DNA from: Castanea sativa | Lineage: Eukaryota > Streptophyta > Magnoliopsida > Fagales > Fagaceae | Direction: 5' to 3' | DNA length: 64,000 nucleotides | Assembly: GCF_040712315.1 (NCBI RefSeq) | Contig: NC_134024.1 | Coordinates: 24,316,658 to 24,380,657 of the forward strand | In this document: one piece after another, positions 33,147-45,847 of the stretch | Numbering within the stretch: the first letter of the stretch is position 1 | Layout of the letters: every line of letters starts with the position of its first letter | Notes under the pieces: generated by a model | The model's input: only the letters and a program-made list of their open reading frames with translations | What the model was told of the DNA's origin: nothing | Database searches by the model: none | Position numbers and translations under genes: made by a program

Positions 33147-35553
33147 ATGTTGTTAATTAATATTGTCTTGATCATATATTTGAATTTTCTTTTCCTGATC
33201 TATTTTATCTGTTACTTGCCTCTTATTATGCTCTTCTTAATCCTTTTTGCTGTTGTTTTGTTTAGTTGTATTTGCTTTGCTCTGTTGCTTGCTTAGAAGA
33301 GAGGAAAATTTGAGACCTTGTATCATTATTTCATTGGATGGTTATCCTAAATTAGTGATTATAAGATATTTAACATACTAGTAATTTTGTGAATTAAAGT
33401 GACAGTTCACTTTGAATTATGTTAAAGTTTAGATAGATATGTTACTTCTGCAACCAATATAAAAGGGCACTTATGATCCCCCCCCCCCCCTCTTTTTTTT
33501 TTTTTTTTACTCATTGCTATTTCTTCCCCCAAGAAGAGATTGTGGCACACCGATTAGTTTAAGGGTGAAACTAAATCATCAGCTTTCCACACCTTATTTT
33601 TCAGCTCAGATAGGATTATGGCTGAACTTGGTTTAAACATCAAATGATAGTAGATTGGTGTTGCATGTGTAGTAGAAATGGCGAGATAGTGGATCATCTG
33701 TTATTATATTGTGATTTTGTATAGCCATGTGGACCTTCATTTTTTCAGCTTCTTTAGGGTGCATTTGATGCCTTGAGTGTTGTTGGTTGTCTATATGAGT
33801 GGAGGAATTAGTGTAGTAAACACTCTTATGCACTATGGAATTTAGCATCAATATGCCTGGTATGGACACTTTTGAGAGAGAGAAATCAGCTTACTCTTGA
33901 AGATAAGAAAGCCTTGGGAGAAATTGAAGTTGTTTTTTACTAGATCTTTGTTTGATAGTTCCCAGGATTGGGGTTTTAGTGATTCTCACTCTGTTGTAGC
34001 TTTCATAGATTCCCTATCTTTTTGTATTGTAATACTTGTTTATTTGTAATTCTTTAGGCTACCTTATGTATACATTATGTGTACATGAGGTAGTTTTTTT
34101 TTTTTTTTTTTTTTTATAAATAAAATTTTATTACTTAATAAAAAAAAAAATCACATCTATAGTGAATTTTTAAGGCTTAAGTAGAATTTATTTTGAAAGT
34201 TGTCTTCCAATTCTGTTTGGAGTTGCTATTATCACTCTTTCTTAGCAATTCTATTTTGAGTTGCCAATGAACTCTAGCTTAAATGGCACTCCCTTCTCCC
34301 TTAATAATGGGATGGAAAGTAAGGTCTTGGGTTCTGAACCCATGGGGGGCATGGGTATTGTACCAATAAAAAATTTCTGTTTGGAGTTGAATTTTGGTGT
34401 TTTATGATATTCAAAACATGTACTCTATGTATTTGGTAGATCCTACTGCTATCTTACCATACTATCTAATATTATCTCCAAGCAACATTTGGTGTTATAA
34501 AAAGAACTGCAGCAACAAAAAAAAAAAAAATGTTTGACTCATTAGTGGAAAGTTTTCTGGTTGCTGAGCATATTGAAGCCTACTTGGCTCTAATTGAAAT
34601 TCTTGAGCAGAACTTATGAATATAAATGCAATGTGATTTTTTTTTTCTTTCGTCTCTTTGACACAGGATGATTCATATCTGGACAGTTACATTAGCACAA
34701 TTGGAGTTGACTTTGTAAGTATTTATCTTTGGGTTTTAATAGATGTTATATCAATTGAAGCAATATAATCCTAATTGTTGCATTCCACCTATTATTAGAA
34801 AATACGCACTGTGGAGCAAGATGGAAAGACCATAAAACTTCAGATCGTAAGCCTTCTTCCCCCCTTTTTTTAAGTTTGGTAAAGTTGTATGGTTGTACTA
34901 GTTCCTGGAAATTTGTTAAACTGCCCAATCAGCAGTCCAAAGAAGTATCATTCGCATGCTTTATAATCCTTTCTTTTCTTTTTTTGCCTGCTTTTCTTTT
35001 TGGTGGTGGTTTTTTTTTGGGGGGGGGGGGGTGTTTCTTGTTCTTTAAATCTGGTATAACGCATGATGTAAAAGTAAGCCACTGGCCATGGACTAAATGG
35101 CATCACCTCCCTCTAAAATAAGTGGTGGAGGGTGATGTTGTAGTTATAAATCAACATGGGTGTATGGGTTGTTTTTAGTTATCACAGGGAACAAGTAATA
35201 AAGAATGATTATGATAGTTGTGGTGGTGGTGGTGGTAAAAAAATCTACTATAATCCTTTGGTGGAATCTCTTTGTGGGTTGGGGTCATTTTTAACATGTT
35301 TACTTTTGGCTGATAGCCATCTTCATGCAGAAACGACTAACAAGATGGTTAAATATCCTAAATATTGTTAATGGATTGAAATTTGGTCATTGGTTCATAA
35401 TATGATGTTTATGTAGTGCAACATCCTATGATTGTTGCTGTTGTTTCTATCTGGCTGTTGAACTTTTTTTGGGATATTTAGTGGGATACTGCAGGACAAG
35501 AGCGTTTCAGGACAATGACTAGTAGCTATTACCGTGGAGCACATGGCATTATT

Positions 35554-35602
<49 letters not shown>

Positions 35603-36409
35603 TTCAGCATTTTGCTCATGGTTCTGCCCTGACGATTTGGTGTGAATGTTGAACTTGTTTCACAATGTTCTTGGTGTATGTGCCAGATAGTTTATGATGT
35701 GACAGACCAAGAGAGCTTTAACAATGTTAAGCAATGGTTGAGTGAAATTGACCGATATGCTAGTGAGAATGTAAACAAGCTTCTGGTTGGAAACAAGTCT
35801 GACCTCACTGCTAACAAAGTTGTGTCTTATGAAACGGCGAAGGTAGAACCACGGTCCTATAATTGCTCTTCCTTGTTTTTTTCCTTTTACTGTATTATTG
35901 AGAACTCAAATAACACTGTTGCCTGTGATTTGATTGGGCTCTGAAGGCGTTTGCCGATGAAATTGGCATTCCATTTATGGAGACGAGTGCCAAAAATGCT
36001 ACTAATGTGGAGCAGGCTTTTATGGCCATGGCTGCTGACATCAAGACTCGGTACATATTTCTTATATACAACTATTCAAGCTATTCTGATGTTTTTATTG
36101 TAGAAATTAGTTAGAGAAGGGGTATAAGATGCATAATTTTTTCAAGGAAAAAACAGGTGTTGGGCAGCTTTAAAGGAACTATTTAAGAAATAAATTCAGC
36201 ATTAGTTTTGTTGCGGTTGTCTAAGTTGCTTGGGGACAGGATTTTCTTGGCCTTATATCTTTGTGCACAATTGCCTTTTTCTATGAGAAATTAATTCTTT
36301 CATCACTTTTTTCAGTATGGCAAGTCAACCAATGAACAATGTAAGGCCACCAACAGTGCAGATACGAGGACAACCGGTTAATCAGAAATCTGGCTGCTGC
36401 TCTTCTTAG
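31779..36409 (+). CDS. RABD2 (Rab1-type) small GTPase, 8 exons
   Basis: A Rab1-class GTPase expected to control ER-to-Golgi vesicle traffic. Exons: 31779-31792, 32961-33033, 34667-34714, 34799-34846, 35482-35553, 35687-35842, 35947-36050, 36316-36409, giving about 202 residues (family about 203). Motifs: P-loop GDSGVGKS, effector [13 protein letters not shown], switch [17 protein letters not shown] (base recognition; usually NKCD in RABD2), ETSAK, and a C-terminal GCCSS for double geranylgeranylation. The 14-bp first coding exon encodes MNPEY, split by a 1.17-kb intron, which matches the usual RABD2 start. Small differences from the common plant form are Met after FRT and Ser in NKSD. Intron 2 holds a SINE-like element and C/T homopolymers. 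The exon 5 donor is followed directly by a CT microsatellite. It looks functional. Confidence 0.95.
33069..33135. repeat. Poly-C tract and (TA)n microsatellite
   Basis: C-rich runs broken by single A (33069-33096) followed by about 17 AT units, in RABD2 intron 2. Confidence 0.9.
34264..34370 (+). mobile_element. SINE-like element in RABD2 intron 2
   Basis: A box-A-like TAGCTTAAATGGCAC is followed by a box-B-like GGGTTCTGAACCC and an A-rich end (AATAAAAAA). TTCTATTTTGAGTTG before it and TTCTGTTTGGAGTTG after it are alike at 13 of 15 positions, fitting an aged target duplication. Confidence 0.6.
35559..35597. repeat. (CT)n microsatellite at the exon 5 donor
   Basis: About 19 CT units start 5 nt inside intron 5 of the RABD2 gene, directly after the GTAAG donor. 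Confidence 0.95.
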
Positions 36410-37660
36410 TTGGTTCTTTCAGAAATTCCATTGCATGTATGCATATAAGAGCAGCCCTTCTCTCTGAATCAGAGTGGACCGTTCAAGCCTCCTAAAACCT
36501 ATATATGATGATATGCCCATCAGTTTGCTTTGTAAGATGTTCTGCCATTCCATTCTTTTCAGTTTGTTTTTAAACGGTCTGTACAAAATGATCTGATGCT
36601 CAGCCACAATATCTGTTAAATTTTTTTTCACTGTTCCTTCTCTGGAAACTGCAAATCACACTTTAATCAAAGTTTAGGTATTGATGCTTTGACTTCATAG
36701 TCTGATGATATTTCGATTAGCTTGCTATTGGAATGAGAAAATATTGAACCCCCCCCCCCCCCCTTTTTTTCTCCCTTTCTTCTAGCAGGGCATGTTTAGG
36801 GCCTTCTCCTTTTGTTTTACTTTTCAAGCAGTGTGTTTTTGCCAAATTTGTTAAATATCATGAACCCGCAATTCTAGACAACTTTTTGAACAGCGAAACG
36901 TATTCTAGTGAACAGGATAGGAAACCCTTGGCTGTAGTTGTAGAAGTATATTAAGAATAGCATAACCTAGCAAAAGTTTTATAGTTCAACTGGCACTTCT
37001 CGGTGTTTTTAATGGCTCTCTCTTTGTAATTGTCAAATGAATAAAGAATAGCATAACCTACTGCTAATCTTAATTATGATGAGAAATGCTTTAAAAATGA
37101 ATTGCATACAATGTTGGTTTAAAAAAAAGGGAGGCAACAGTGTTGTTAAAAAGAGAGAAATTTGTAGTCCTAAGAGGCAAAATAAAAAATGCAGTCGAAG
37201 TTTATATAAATTTCGACTAATCTTTGCACGGAAAAAGTTGAATTAAAGTTTCAATTTTATACAAGTGCCTCTAACTACTCATGATGACGTTTCTAAAAGG
37301 TTGCAAGTTGTGAATGGGAGGTTCAGCTAGGCAATGCATCGAATAAATGGTATTAAATGGCTAATTTCAACATTCTCTAGTGGGGGTACTCCTATGGTTG
37401 ACCTCAGGGGGGTGAGTCACAATGGTCGCCCCAGCTCATTTTTGTTCATTAAAAAAATAAAAAGGCTAAATGAAAGCGAAAGTGCATAGTTCTTCTCTTG
37501 TGCTTCAAACTTTTGTTTTTTTAGTCATTTTGGTCATATGAGAAAGGGCATAGATATCATAGAGAAAATTAAGAGAATCCAGATTGAACATACGGATTAA
37601 TAATAAATATGGAAATCGGATGTTAACGATCCCATTTCTTTTTAGAAGGGAAAAAAAAAT
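36410..37660. other. RABD2 3' region and intergenic
   Basis: Contains the likely 3' UTR, a run of about 16 C followed by T (36750-36775), and AT-rich sequence. No gene seen. Confidence 0.5.
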
Positions 37661-38020
37661 TGAAATCTAGATGTTTGACATCTAGTTTTGGCTAGAAGAA
37701 AAAAGATTTGAAAAGGTAAGGAATCCAGATCTTTTAAAGAGGTAGATATTCCAATAGAAGATTACTTTCTACTCAAAATATCGCACGTGGTGTAATTGTT
37801 ATGAGTGGCTAAGAGTTAAAATTGCAAAAAGCAACTTTAAATTCAACCATTGAATAAATAAAAAAAATGTAAAAAAGGTAAGTTTAGTGAAAAAATATTG
37901 TGAGGGAGAGGGAGTTAATTGTATGGTGTAATTGAACTCAATCCCTTTTTTAAGATTCACATTTAATGACCAACAAAATATGAAATTTAAAATTTATTAG
38001 ACTAATTATTATTATTATTA

Positions 38021-38206
38021 TGAGCAATGTTACAGTCACAAACTATTTTATAAGATTTTTACAAAATGTTGATGTGGCCAACGTCTTATTAGTTTTTATC
38101 TAAGCCCGCCATTAATATCATTTTTTCATTTACCAATAATCACTCACCGCATCAGTAGTTTATAAAATATTTTGTAAAATAATTTATATCTCTAGTATTA
38201 TTCTAT
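38021..38206. mobile_element. MITE in an ATT microsatellite
   Basis: About 55 bp at each end are imperfectly inverted (ACTATTTTATAAG..TTTTTACAAAATGTTGATGTGG against CCGCATCAG..TTTATAAAATATTTTGTAAAAT). ATT repeats flank both sides. The matching site in copy B (near 41660) has the ATT run without the element, so this is a recognisable empty site. Confidence 0.75.
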
Positions 38207-38532
38207 TATTATTATTATTTTAAGGGATATTAGACTACGAGTGAGGCTTTTGACTTTCAAAAGACTCCTTTTTGTTTTCCATTTAACCCTCTTAAATCAT
38301 AATTAAAGAAGTGGATTCTAGTTAACTCATCTAGTAAAATCTCTAATAGTTGAATAAGAGATTTGGAGTTCATTAATATTCATTTACACCCAAAATCGAT
38401 TGATGTCTTAGTTTAATGATAAAGAGTTATCATTAGGAGCGGACATTATAAGTTGAAACTCTCTAAAAAAAATCATAATTAAAGAATATATCCCTTTGCT
38501 TCTCAAAAGGGGGAAAAAACTGCATTTAATTT

Positions 38533-40997
38533 TGTTGATGCCTATTTTTGCGAATCCATATCCAAAAGCCTATGAGAAAGAAAACCCAATAAAAAGCAAG
38601 GCCCAAAGATCCACCAAGAAGACCAAAGAGCAAGAAAGGTCCAAAGAAAGAAGTGCAAGGGAAAGCAATCTGCAGCAGAATACAAATCTGCCGCAAAATA
38701 CAGTTCTTTGGCAAAATAACTTCGGCAGATAAAGACATATTGGGCCCAAGAACCGTTTGATCCAGTCAACATTATTTGGCCCACAAATGCCCAAATCATT
38801 TTGTATAAAAGATAGGCGTGAAAACTAATATGAAAAAGCACGATGAAAATAAACAAGGAACAACAGAAAGTGTTAGCGGCAGGAAACACGTGAAGGAAAG
38901 AAAAGCCAAACTAAAGGAAATGACAAACACAGCAGGAAACGCGTGAAGAAATAAGACAGAGACACGGAGCAAAACGAAACAGAATTAATCTACTACGACA
39001 AAAACGGCGTGGGAGACAAAAACAGAAGATAGTGGAGCAAGCACAGAAGGGCCGGAGCACCACCAACCTATACCCAGCCAATACAAGGGAGGTGGGCCCA
39101 TGGTCAAAGGGATTCAGAGGGTGTGGTTTGGTGGTGGGGGGAAAAAGGGGTCTATATTTGGTTTCCAGCTGTGACTTCTTTTGGGAATATATCCTGCTGG
39201 GATGGTATTTTACCCAAAAGAAGTAGTAGATGGTTGAGACCATTTGATGCATGCCATAGAGCTAGGTAGTGAGGTAGTCCAATCCTTATCCATTTGAACC
39301 CAGAGGTAGAGGTATACAGCAAAAACAAACAAAAGGAAATTTTGTCATGAAATGAGTAATGGTGCAGCTGACGTATTCTAAGCAGAGGCTAGGCAACCAA
39401 TGAGTTGGTGGATAGTCCTGAAGGGATGCCCACAACAAACCAAAAACAATTGGTGAAGCCCTAGGGATAAAAGGGAGAAATCCCATTGAATTAGCTCATT
39501 ATAAAAGGAAGAGGTAGCCATGGAATTAAGGGAGACCAAATGGGAGGAGAGACCCAAGGGAGCGGAAGCACCTAAGGGAGGAAACCCATGGTGAGAGAGT
39601 AGTAAACACCCAGAGAGAGGGACCTAGGAAAAGAAAAGACCAAATGGGGAACAACCCACGACACGAGAGTAGTAAGAAACTAAGAGTAAAAGAATGGAGA
39701 GAAAGAAAGAAAGAAGGAAAGTAGTAAAACGAAGAGAGAAAACACGGCAGGAATAGGGGCATGCATCAATAGACCATCTTTTCCCTCCTTTTTAGCAAAC
39801 CCACTCTTTGAAGTCTCCAAAAGTAATAGATAGTAGCCATTTAGGCATATTCTCCAAAATGCACAACTTTATGACAGAAGCTTATGACAAGGTTGTTCAA
39901 GTTGGGGTTTGAGTTCCTTCTTGGTTTACTTATTCTGTAGGAAGATTCAATACTTGATTTCGATTGTAAATATATTTGATTTCTCTCATTATAATTTATA
40001 TCTATTGTATTTAATCATTTTGCCGTAACACGTTTTTATCAAGTTTGCTGCATCAGTCGTCCTGGGGTGGTATCTTTACTTGTTGTACTAGTTATTCTGC
40101 TGTAGCACTTTTTTATCATATTTACCGTGTTAGCTATTATAATAGCTAAACCTTTTCTGTTGAAGCTTTTCTATTTCTTTGTTCTTACGTGTTTTACTTT
40201 TGACACGAATTAATCATTATCCTGCCATAAGTATATATACATATATATATTGTTTCTCATATTCTACAAAATATATTTTATAGATGTGTATGTGAATACG
40301 TATAAGTATATTTACGAATATGTATGTATATATATTTGAGAATATGCTAACCCATGTTAGCTAACATTTGCTTGGTTGGTATTTTCTTTGGGTTTTAGAT
40401 TTGTTTATGTGCAGGAAGTAGAAAAGTATTTCTGCAGTAAACAATGAAGAGTAGTCATTCACATTGCAAAAGGCTTTACTGCACGGCAGAAGGCTTTAAT
40501 GCACAGCAGACAGCTTTAATGCACAACAGACAGCTTTACGGCACAGCAGAAGGCTTTACTACACGGAAGAAGACTTTAATGCATAGCAGACAACTTTAAT
40601 GCACAACAGACAGCTTTACGGCACAACAGAAGGCTTTACTACACGGCAGAAGGCTTTACTGCACGGCCAAAGGCTTTACTGCACGGCCGAAGACTTTAAT
40701 GCACAGCAGACAGCTTTAATGCACGGCAGAAAGCTTTACTGCAGAGCAAGAAGCTTTATTGCAAAGCAAACGGTTTTACTGCTTAGCAGAAAAGTCAATC
40801 ATATGGCAGAAACTGGAGAAAAGTTCCTTCTGCAGCAGAAATAGAGGATAAGCCCACTTTGCAACATCTTCCCATGGACTTGGACTTAACGTTTGCGCAC
40901 AAACTGGCAGTAGCAGAATGGTATTTTGGAGCCCATTCCGTGGAGCGTCAGGCCCAACTTCCTTCTTAGAAAAGAAACGTAAAAAGAACCTCCGACA
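38533..40997. mobile_element. 2.46-kb TG...CA insertion, candidate solo LTR
   Basis: The insertion starts TGTTGATGCC and ends CTCCGACA. Copy B joins the two flanks directly (CAATTTATACAA near 41809), showing the insertion point. The flanking bases are AATTT on the left and TTTTT on the right, so a 5-bp target duplication is possible but not clean. I find no internal direct repeat that would give two LTRs and no pol motifs. It could be a long solo LTR or a non-autonomous element. It holds a 20-bp minisatellite. Confidence 0.55.
40470..40790. repeat. 20-bp minisatellite with 80-bp higher-order unit
   Basis: About 16 units of the AAGGCTTTACTGCACGGCAG type. Units come in types differing at AAGG/ACAG and TTTACT/TTTAAT/TTTACG. 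Four consecutive units at 40490-40569 are repeated in the same order at 40570-40649. The unit length is not a multiple of three, so the open frame across it is probably accidental. Confidence 0.92.
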
Positions 40998-41479
40998 TTT
41001 TTATACAAGTTCTGAAATTGCAACATATTTTTTCTACTCTTATTCTAGAAAATATTTGTGCATCTCTCTTATCTCATAACTAAACATAAACAGGGAAACT
41101 AATGAATTAGAAACCATACTATGACAATATAAAACATATATGCTCTCACTGTGGAACTATTTGGAAACTGTTTGAATCTTTGTCATATTTTTTCTACTCT
41201 TAGGACTAGACCTGAATTGCAACGATAATGATTTATTTTATTTCTTTAGTTGGGTAGACAGTGGAGAGGGGTGGGGGAGGTGCTATAAAATTATTGAATG
41301 TCATTTTTTACTTTCTACTTATAATATATGTTATACTAGTTAATTTTACAAAAAAAAGTTTTTCAAAATTATAATTGATAAAATTCTTTTTAAGATTGAC
41401 ACTTGCATAAAGAATATCTAAGATGAATATGATTTATAAAATATATTTTAATTAACCTTGTACTCTTCCTTTCTTACAT

Positions 41480-42115
41480 CTAGTTTTGGTTTAGAAGAAA
41501 AAAGATTTAAAACGGATAGGAATCCAGATCTTTTAAGGAGGTAGATTTCGCAATTGAAGAAGATCACTTTCTACTCAAAAGATGTATTCTTTTCTTACTT
41601 GAGAATCACATTTAATGAACCAACAAATATGAAATTTAAAATTTATTAGACAGCTTATTATTATTATCATCAATGGGATATTAGACTACTTATTAATGAG
41701 GCTTTGACTGAAATGGCTCCCTTTTGTTTTCCATTTAACCCTCTTATATCATAATTAAAGAATATATCTTCTTTTTTCTCCACACAAAAAAAAAAAAAAC
41801 TGCAGTCAATTTATACAAATTCTGAAATTACTACAGATTTTTTCAACTCTTAGGACTAGATTTTTTTTTTTTTTTTCTTTTTTGAGATGGATAGATAGTG
41901 GGGAGGGGGGGGGGGAGGTGCTAGAAAATTATGGACTGTAATTTTTTACTTTCTACTTATAATATATGTTATACTAGTTAATTCTACAACAACAAAAAAA
42001 AGTTTTTTAAAATTAGAATTGATAAAATTATTTTTAAGATGGAGACCTACATAAAGGATATCTAAAATGAATATGGTTTATAAAAAATATTTTACCCTTG
42101 TACTCTTCCTTTCCT
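41480..42115. repeat. Segmental duplication, copy B
   Basis: Direct-orientation copy of 37665-41475 lacking the MITE and the 2.46-kb insertion. It also lacks about 160 bp present in copy A near 41042-41205. It lies just downstream of the MYB gene's 3' end. Confidence 0.85.
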
Positions 42116-42557
42116 ATCTCTAAGGTGAATCAGATAGAGTTTCAACAAAAAAAAAAAGGTGAACTAGACAGAGAATGCAATCACTAGAATTGACACCTAC
42201 ACAAAGAAAATGATGTAGGCCATATTTGTAGCGAACTTGCAGACTGAAATAATCAGCAATAGATCAAAAATTGGTGGTTTTGGCAAAACTTTATTGATTA
42301 GGAAAAAGATATGAAGCCAGATGGGTTATATATCTAAAGGCTCAATTGCAAGGAATAAATTGCCTTCACATTGTTCTAACTCTAGACTTCAGCTGATAAC
42401 TCAAAATGCAAAAATTAAGCTTCAACTCATCAAAAATTTTCATGTCGGTCTAATAGCTCAGGATGTCTGAGATGATAAGTTTTGGCTTGGTGGGGTTTTG
42501 AGGTTGTCCAATTTTAAGCTCAACAGCATCTCTTGCAATTGATGAAGCAATGAGGCC
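42116..42557. other. MYB gene 3' region
   Basis: Likely 3' UTR and flank of the minus-strand MYB-related gene; nothing else recognised. Confidence 0.5.
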
Positions 42558-44235
42558 TTAATGAGATAGACTGTGAGGGAAAGACTTTGGTGAAGGAATA
42601 CCAGATGGATGGATAATAACAGGAGCACAAGTACCAAAATTCCTCTGGGTTCCAGGCAGCCAAGAATAGGATGGAAAACTTTGTCTAGCAAAATTCACTG
42701 TTGGGATGAACTGGTCATTGCCAGGCATTCCCACCTGGTAAGACAAGTAAAATCATCATAAAGCAATTGGTTTGGTGCTTAGGCTAGGAGAAATATTCAA
42801 AATAAAAAGGAGATTTATAAAAAAAAAATCAAGGAAACATAAGGAAATTCATAGTTCTTATATCCTAAGACTTGCAAGTATTCAGATTTATTGGTGAATG
42901 AAAAGTGACAAAATAAAATTCCATGCAAGAAATGTATTTTGTAACAAGCTATCTGTGAATTTTAGAAACATCTGAGGCTGCAATGGGGACAAAGATCAAG
43001 GATAAGTCCTAGTCACCATAGAATTCAACATGCTGTTTGTGGAAATTTAGAGAACAGTGATGCAACATCAATTTGGCAGTGATTTATCATGAATATATGC
43101 ATATTCCCCCAGGCTCTAGTGCATAAAGAAAGGTTACAAATTTCCAATTATATAACATTAGTTCTAATGAAGGAAAGCATAGAAGATCCCTAAGATTACA
43201 ACACTTTTTTTTTTCTTTTTTTTATTTTATTTTATTTTTTTGTGTTTTGCTAAACAAGATTACATTACAGCAGTACTGTGAAATAATATTCCAATCTTGG
43301 CAACTACGTACCACTCAAAACAAGTCACATGATATACTAATTCCATATCTAAAACGAAACACCAAAAACACTTCAAACATTGTGGTCATGTTGTGTGATT
43401 GGCAAGACAGTGTAAAAGGAAAATGATTTCTGTAAAGGTACATTCCCAGTTAGGCCATTAAAAACTATTCCAGTGGCCATAATTAAGAAATCATGTTTCC
43501 TTGAGAACCCTTCATATTAATCCCTCTCTAAAATCCTCATAAAGAAATTTTTTTAAAAATGTCACTTCAAGACATTGAATCTCTGTTGTTATAAATAGTG
43601 TGCATGGAATGGTTTACTTCCTTACAAGGTTCAATGCATTTACAAGTTGCATTTAAAGATCATTAACCGGATTTCTTTTTTAGCTTAATAGTTCATATAG
43701 TTATTATCCAATTATCCAATAGTACAGATAAAACACTCACAATGCTGTGAACTTAAAATCAGTATTTTTACTACCATATGAAATATCTCGACAAATAAAA
43801 AGTGGCAAATGTCAAATTGTTGCTTACCATGGATGGACACCAAGAGTAATTTGGAGCACCAGAGATTAGGGGTGACATTTGAGCAGATGGTGGAATATCG
43901 ATGCAGACATGCGGGAATCGATTCACATTCTGAACTGCAGCAGTAGCCTATAACATTCAAAAAAGCCATTAAAGACTTCTAAATTCCAACAACTCAGATA
44001 CAAGTATTAGTTATACTCATTGATCTATGGACTTTTTTTACCTCTAGTTGGCTCTCATTAATATTCACTAAGTTAACAACTGTATTTTAACATACTGTTT
44101 TGCATTATATTTGAATAAACTTGGGTGTATGGGCTTACCTCTGATGACCTTTCACTATCACTTTTCTTTGTTTGTGAAACTGGGGAATCCTTAGGAGTTA
44201 TTTCCTGTAAGTCCATGATTCTAGTCATATCTATG

Positions 44236-44283
<48 letters not shown>

Positions 44284-45847
44284 AGGAGAGAGATGTATTA
44301 CATATTCATTCAGAGACAAGTCGAACACACTTGGTCTACGTTTCTTCTTATCAATTGCAGCCTGTCTCAGAAAATATTTCTGTGCATGACTAGCAACCTG
44401 AGATGGGGACCTGGTGGTCACAAACTTCTTTGAAATTCCTCTCCAATCACCTTTCCCAAGCTTCTTCAAACCAGCTAGAAATATAACGTGCTCCTCCTCA
44501 GTCCATGGCGTCCCTGAACAAACAAACAAACAGCAACGTCTTTTTAGCAAACACCAAATGGACACAATATTGTATGATCGTAAAAAGAAAATGACAAAGT
44601 TTAGCTTCAAACACCCACTAAAAAAAATTAACATAATTATATATTTTAAAAATTTAACTACAAGATTGCATATTTTTTATGTTCTTAATATGTATATCAA
44701 ATTTTATTTCAATCCAATATTATTTTTTATTTAATTCATAAACTTACTTCTTAAATATAAAGAAAATATAATCTAATGGTGGATTTGTTAAAACTCACAT
44801 TAAAAAGTTATTGGCTTTAAACATGTTTGGAGTTTAACTTTATCCAAAAGAAATATAAGAATCTGAAGGGATCAATCATTGTGCTATTAGTAATAATAAT
44901 TTAGGAATACAAATTAGTAATATTTTTAATCATTGAATGTTTTGATAAATGCTATAAAAAATATATATATATATATATATATAAAATAAAATAAAAAGAG
45001 TCTTCACAAATCAGTATGGAAAGCATATCCTCGCGTAGGGTTCAAAAAATCCCAGAAATCTCCTTCTAAATTATAGAGTACAAATTACCACAATAGTTAC
45101 AAAAGCCAAAAAGAAAGAAATAAAATAAAACCCACCATCTAAAATTATAAATTATACTATCATACATCAAATAAATAGATTTCACTGAAGATCCATTAAT
45201 CCAACAAATCCAAATAAATAAAAAAAGGAAAAGTTGTGTGATAAATTCCATCAGATTTAATTAAAACTGAAAGTAGTAAATTCTTGTTTTGATGAAAGGT
45301 AGTAATAATAATCGTAATTAACAAGCAAATATATAGATTGCAGAACCCTAATCTGTAAAACTGGAAAAAAGAAAAAGAAAAAAAATAGTGAAATATAATT
45401 ATCCAAACAAACAGATCCCATGTACACAAATCACAACATGTTATGAATCAAAACTCATCCCAATACACACAAGAACACAAAAACATAGAAGTAGTATTGT
45501 AGTAATAATAATAACAAAAGCAACAACACTGATATATAAAGCAAATCTGACATATATATGTATACATGCATACCCTTTTTTCTCTCACGATCAACAGCCT
45601 TGCGTTGAACAATACCATCAGAGAGATACCCAGTATTAGCTTCATCGTCATTGATCTTTTTGGAACTCAGATTTCCTGTGCTAAAACTCTTTTTCATAGA
45701 ATCATCAACAATTTTTGGCAAATACACACCAAAAATCTTCACGCTATTATTGCCATTGGCAATATTATTATTATTATTATTGCACGTCCTAGAGTTGTGC
45801 CCATTAACCCCACAATGGGAGCACTTTCTTGCAGATTCTCTCACCAT
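42558..45847 (-). CDS. MYB-related (SHAQKYF, single-repeat) transcription factor, 5 exons
   Basis: Minus-strand exons 45847-45574, 44513-44302, 44204-44139, 43947-43828 and 42734-42558 join in frame to about 282 residues. The N-terminus has the small CCHC-like knuckle CSHCGVNGHNSRTC and the linked (K/R)(L/I)FGV motif (VKIFGVYL), then GYLSDG. The single MYB repeat starts TPWTEEEH, includes KLGKGDWRGISKKFV and ends VASHAQKYFLRQ, followed by KKKRRPSVFD. This set defines the plant R1/MYBS-KUA1-like group (At5g56840-like by memory), which binds I-box/TATCCA-type DNA and tunes growth and sugar or light responses. The Asn tract after the knuckle (AAT/GTT repeat) is probably length-variable. The C-terminal half is Pro/Ser-rich. 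Introns hold an AG microsatellite and a MITE relic. Confidence 0.9.
44240..44276. repeat. (AG)n microsatellite
   Basis: About 18 AG units in intron 2 of the MYB-related gene. Confidence 0.95.
44590..44850. mobile_element. Relic of the 49.7-kb MITE family in MYB intron 1
   Basis: Shares ordered words with 49743-50136: TATATTTTAAAAAT(T/C)TAACT, TTTTTTATGTTCTTA, AAATTTT.., AATCTAATGGTGGATTTGT and AAAACTCACAT. The ends are eroded. Confidence 0.55.

Larger units (their letters stand above)
37665..41475. repeat. Segmental duplication, copy A (with two later insertions)
   Basis: Runs from TAGTTTTGG and GAAGAAAAAAGATTT through AATCCAGATCTTTTAA, TTTCTACTCAAAA, AAATTTAAAATTTATTAGAC, GGGATATTAGACTAC, TTGTTTTCCATTTAACCCTC, ACTTTCTACTTATAATATAT and GTACTCTTCCTTTC. 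All of these recur in the same order at 41480-42115. Copy A also contains a MITE (about 38021-38206) and a 2.46-kb insertion (38533-40997), both absent from copy B. The two copies are in direct orientation and touch. Confidence 0.85.

Noticed and set aside
36750..36775. Long C run as a possible regulatory G-quadruplex site
   Set aside because: A single homopolymer beside poly-T, like two others in RABD2 introns; more likely slippage, and its exact length is unreliable.
40599..40844. Open frame across the 20-bp minisatellite, as a possible repeat protein
   Set aside because: The 20-bp unit shifts frame every copy, the frame has no start context or family match, and openness follows from the repeat lacking stops.
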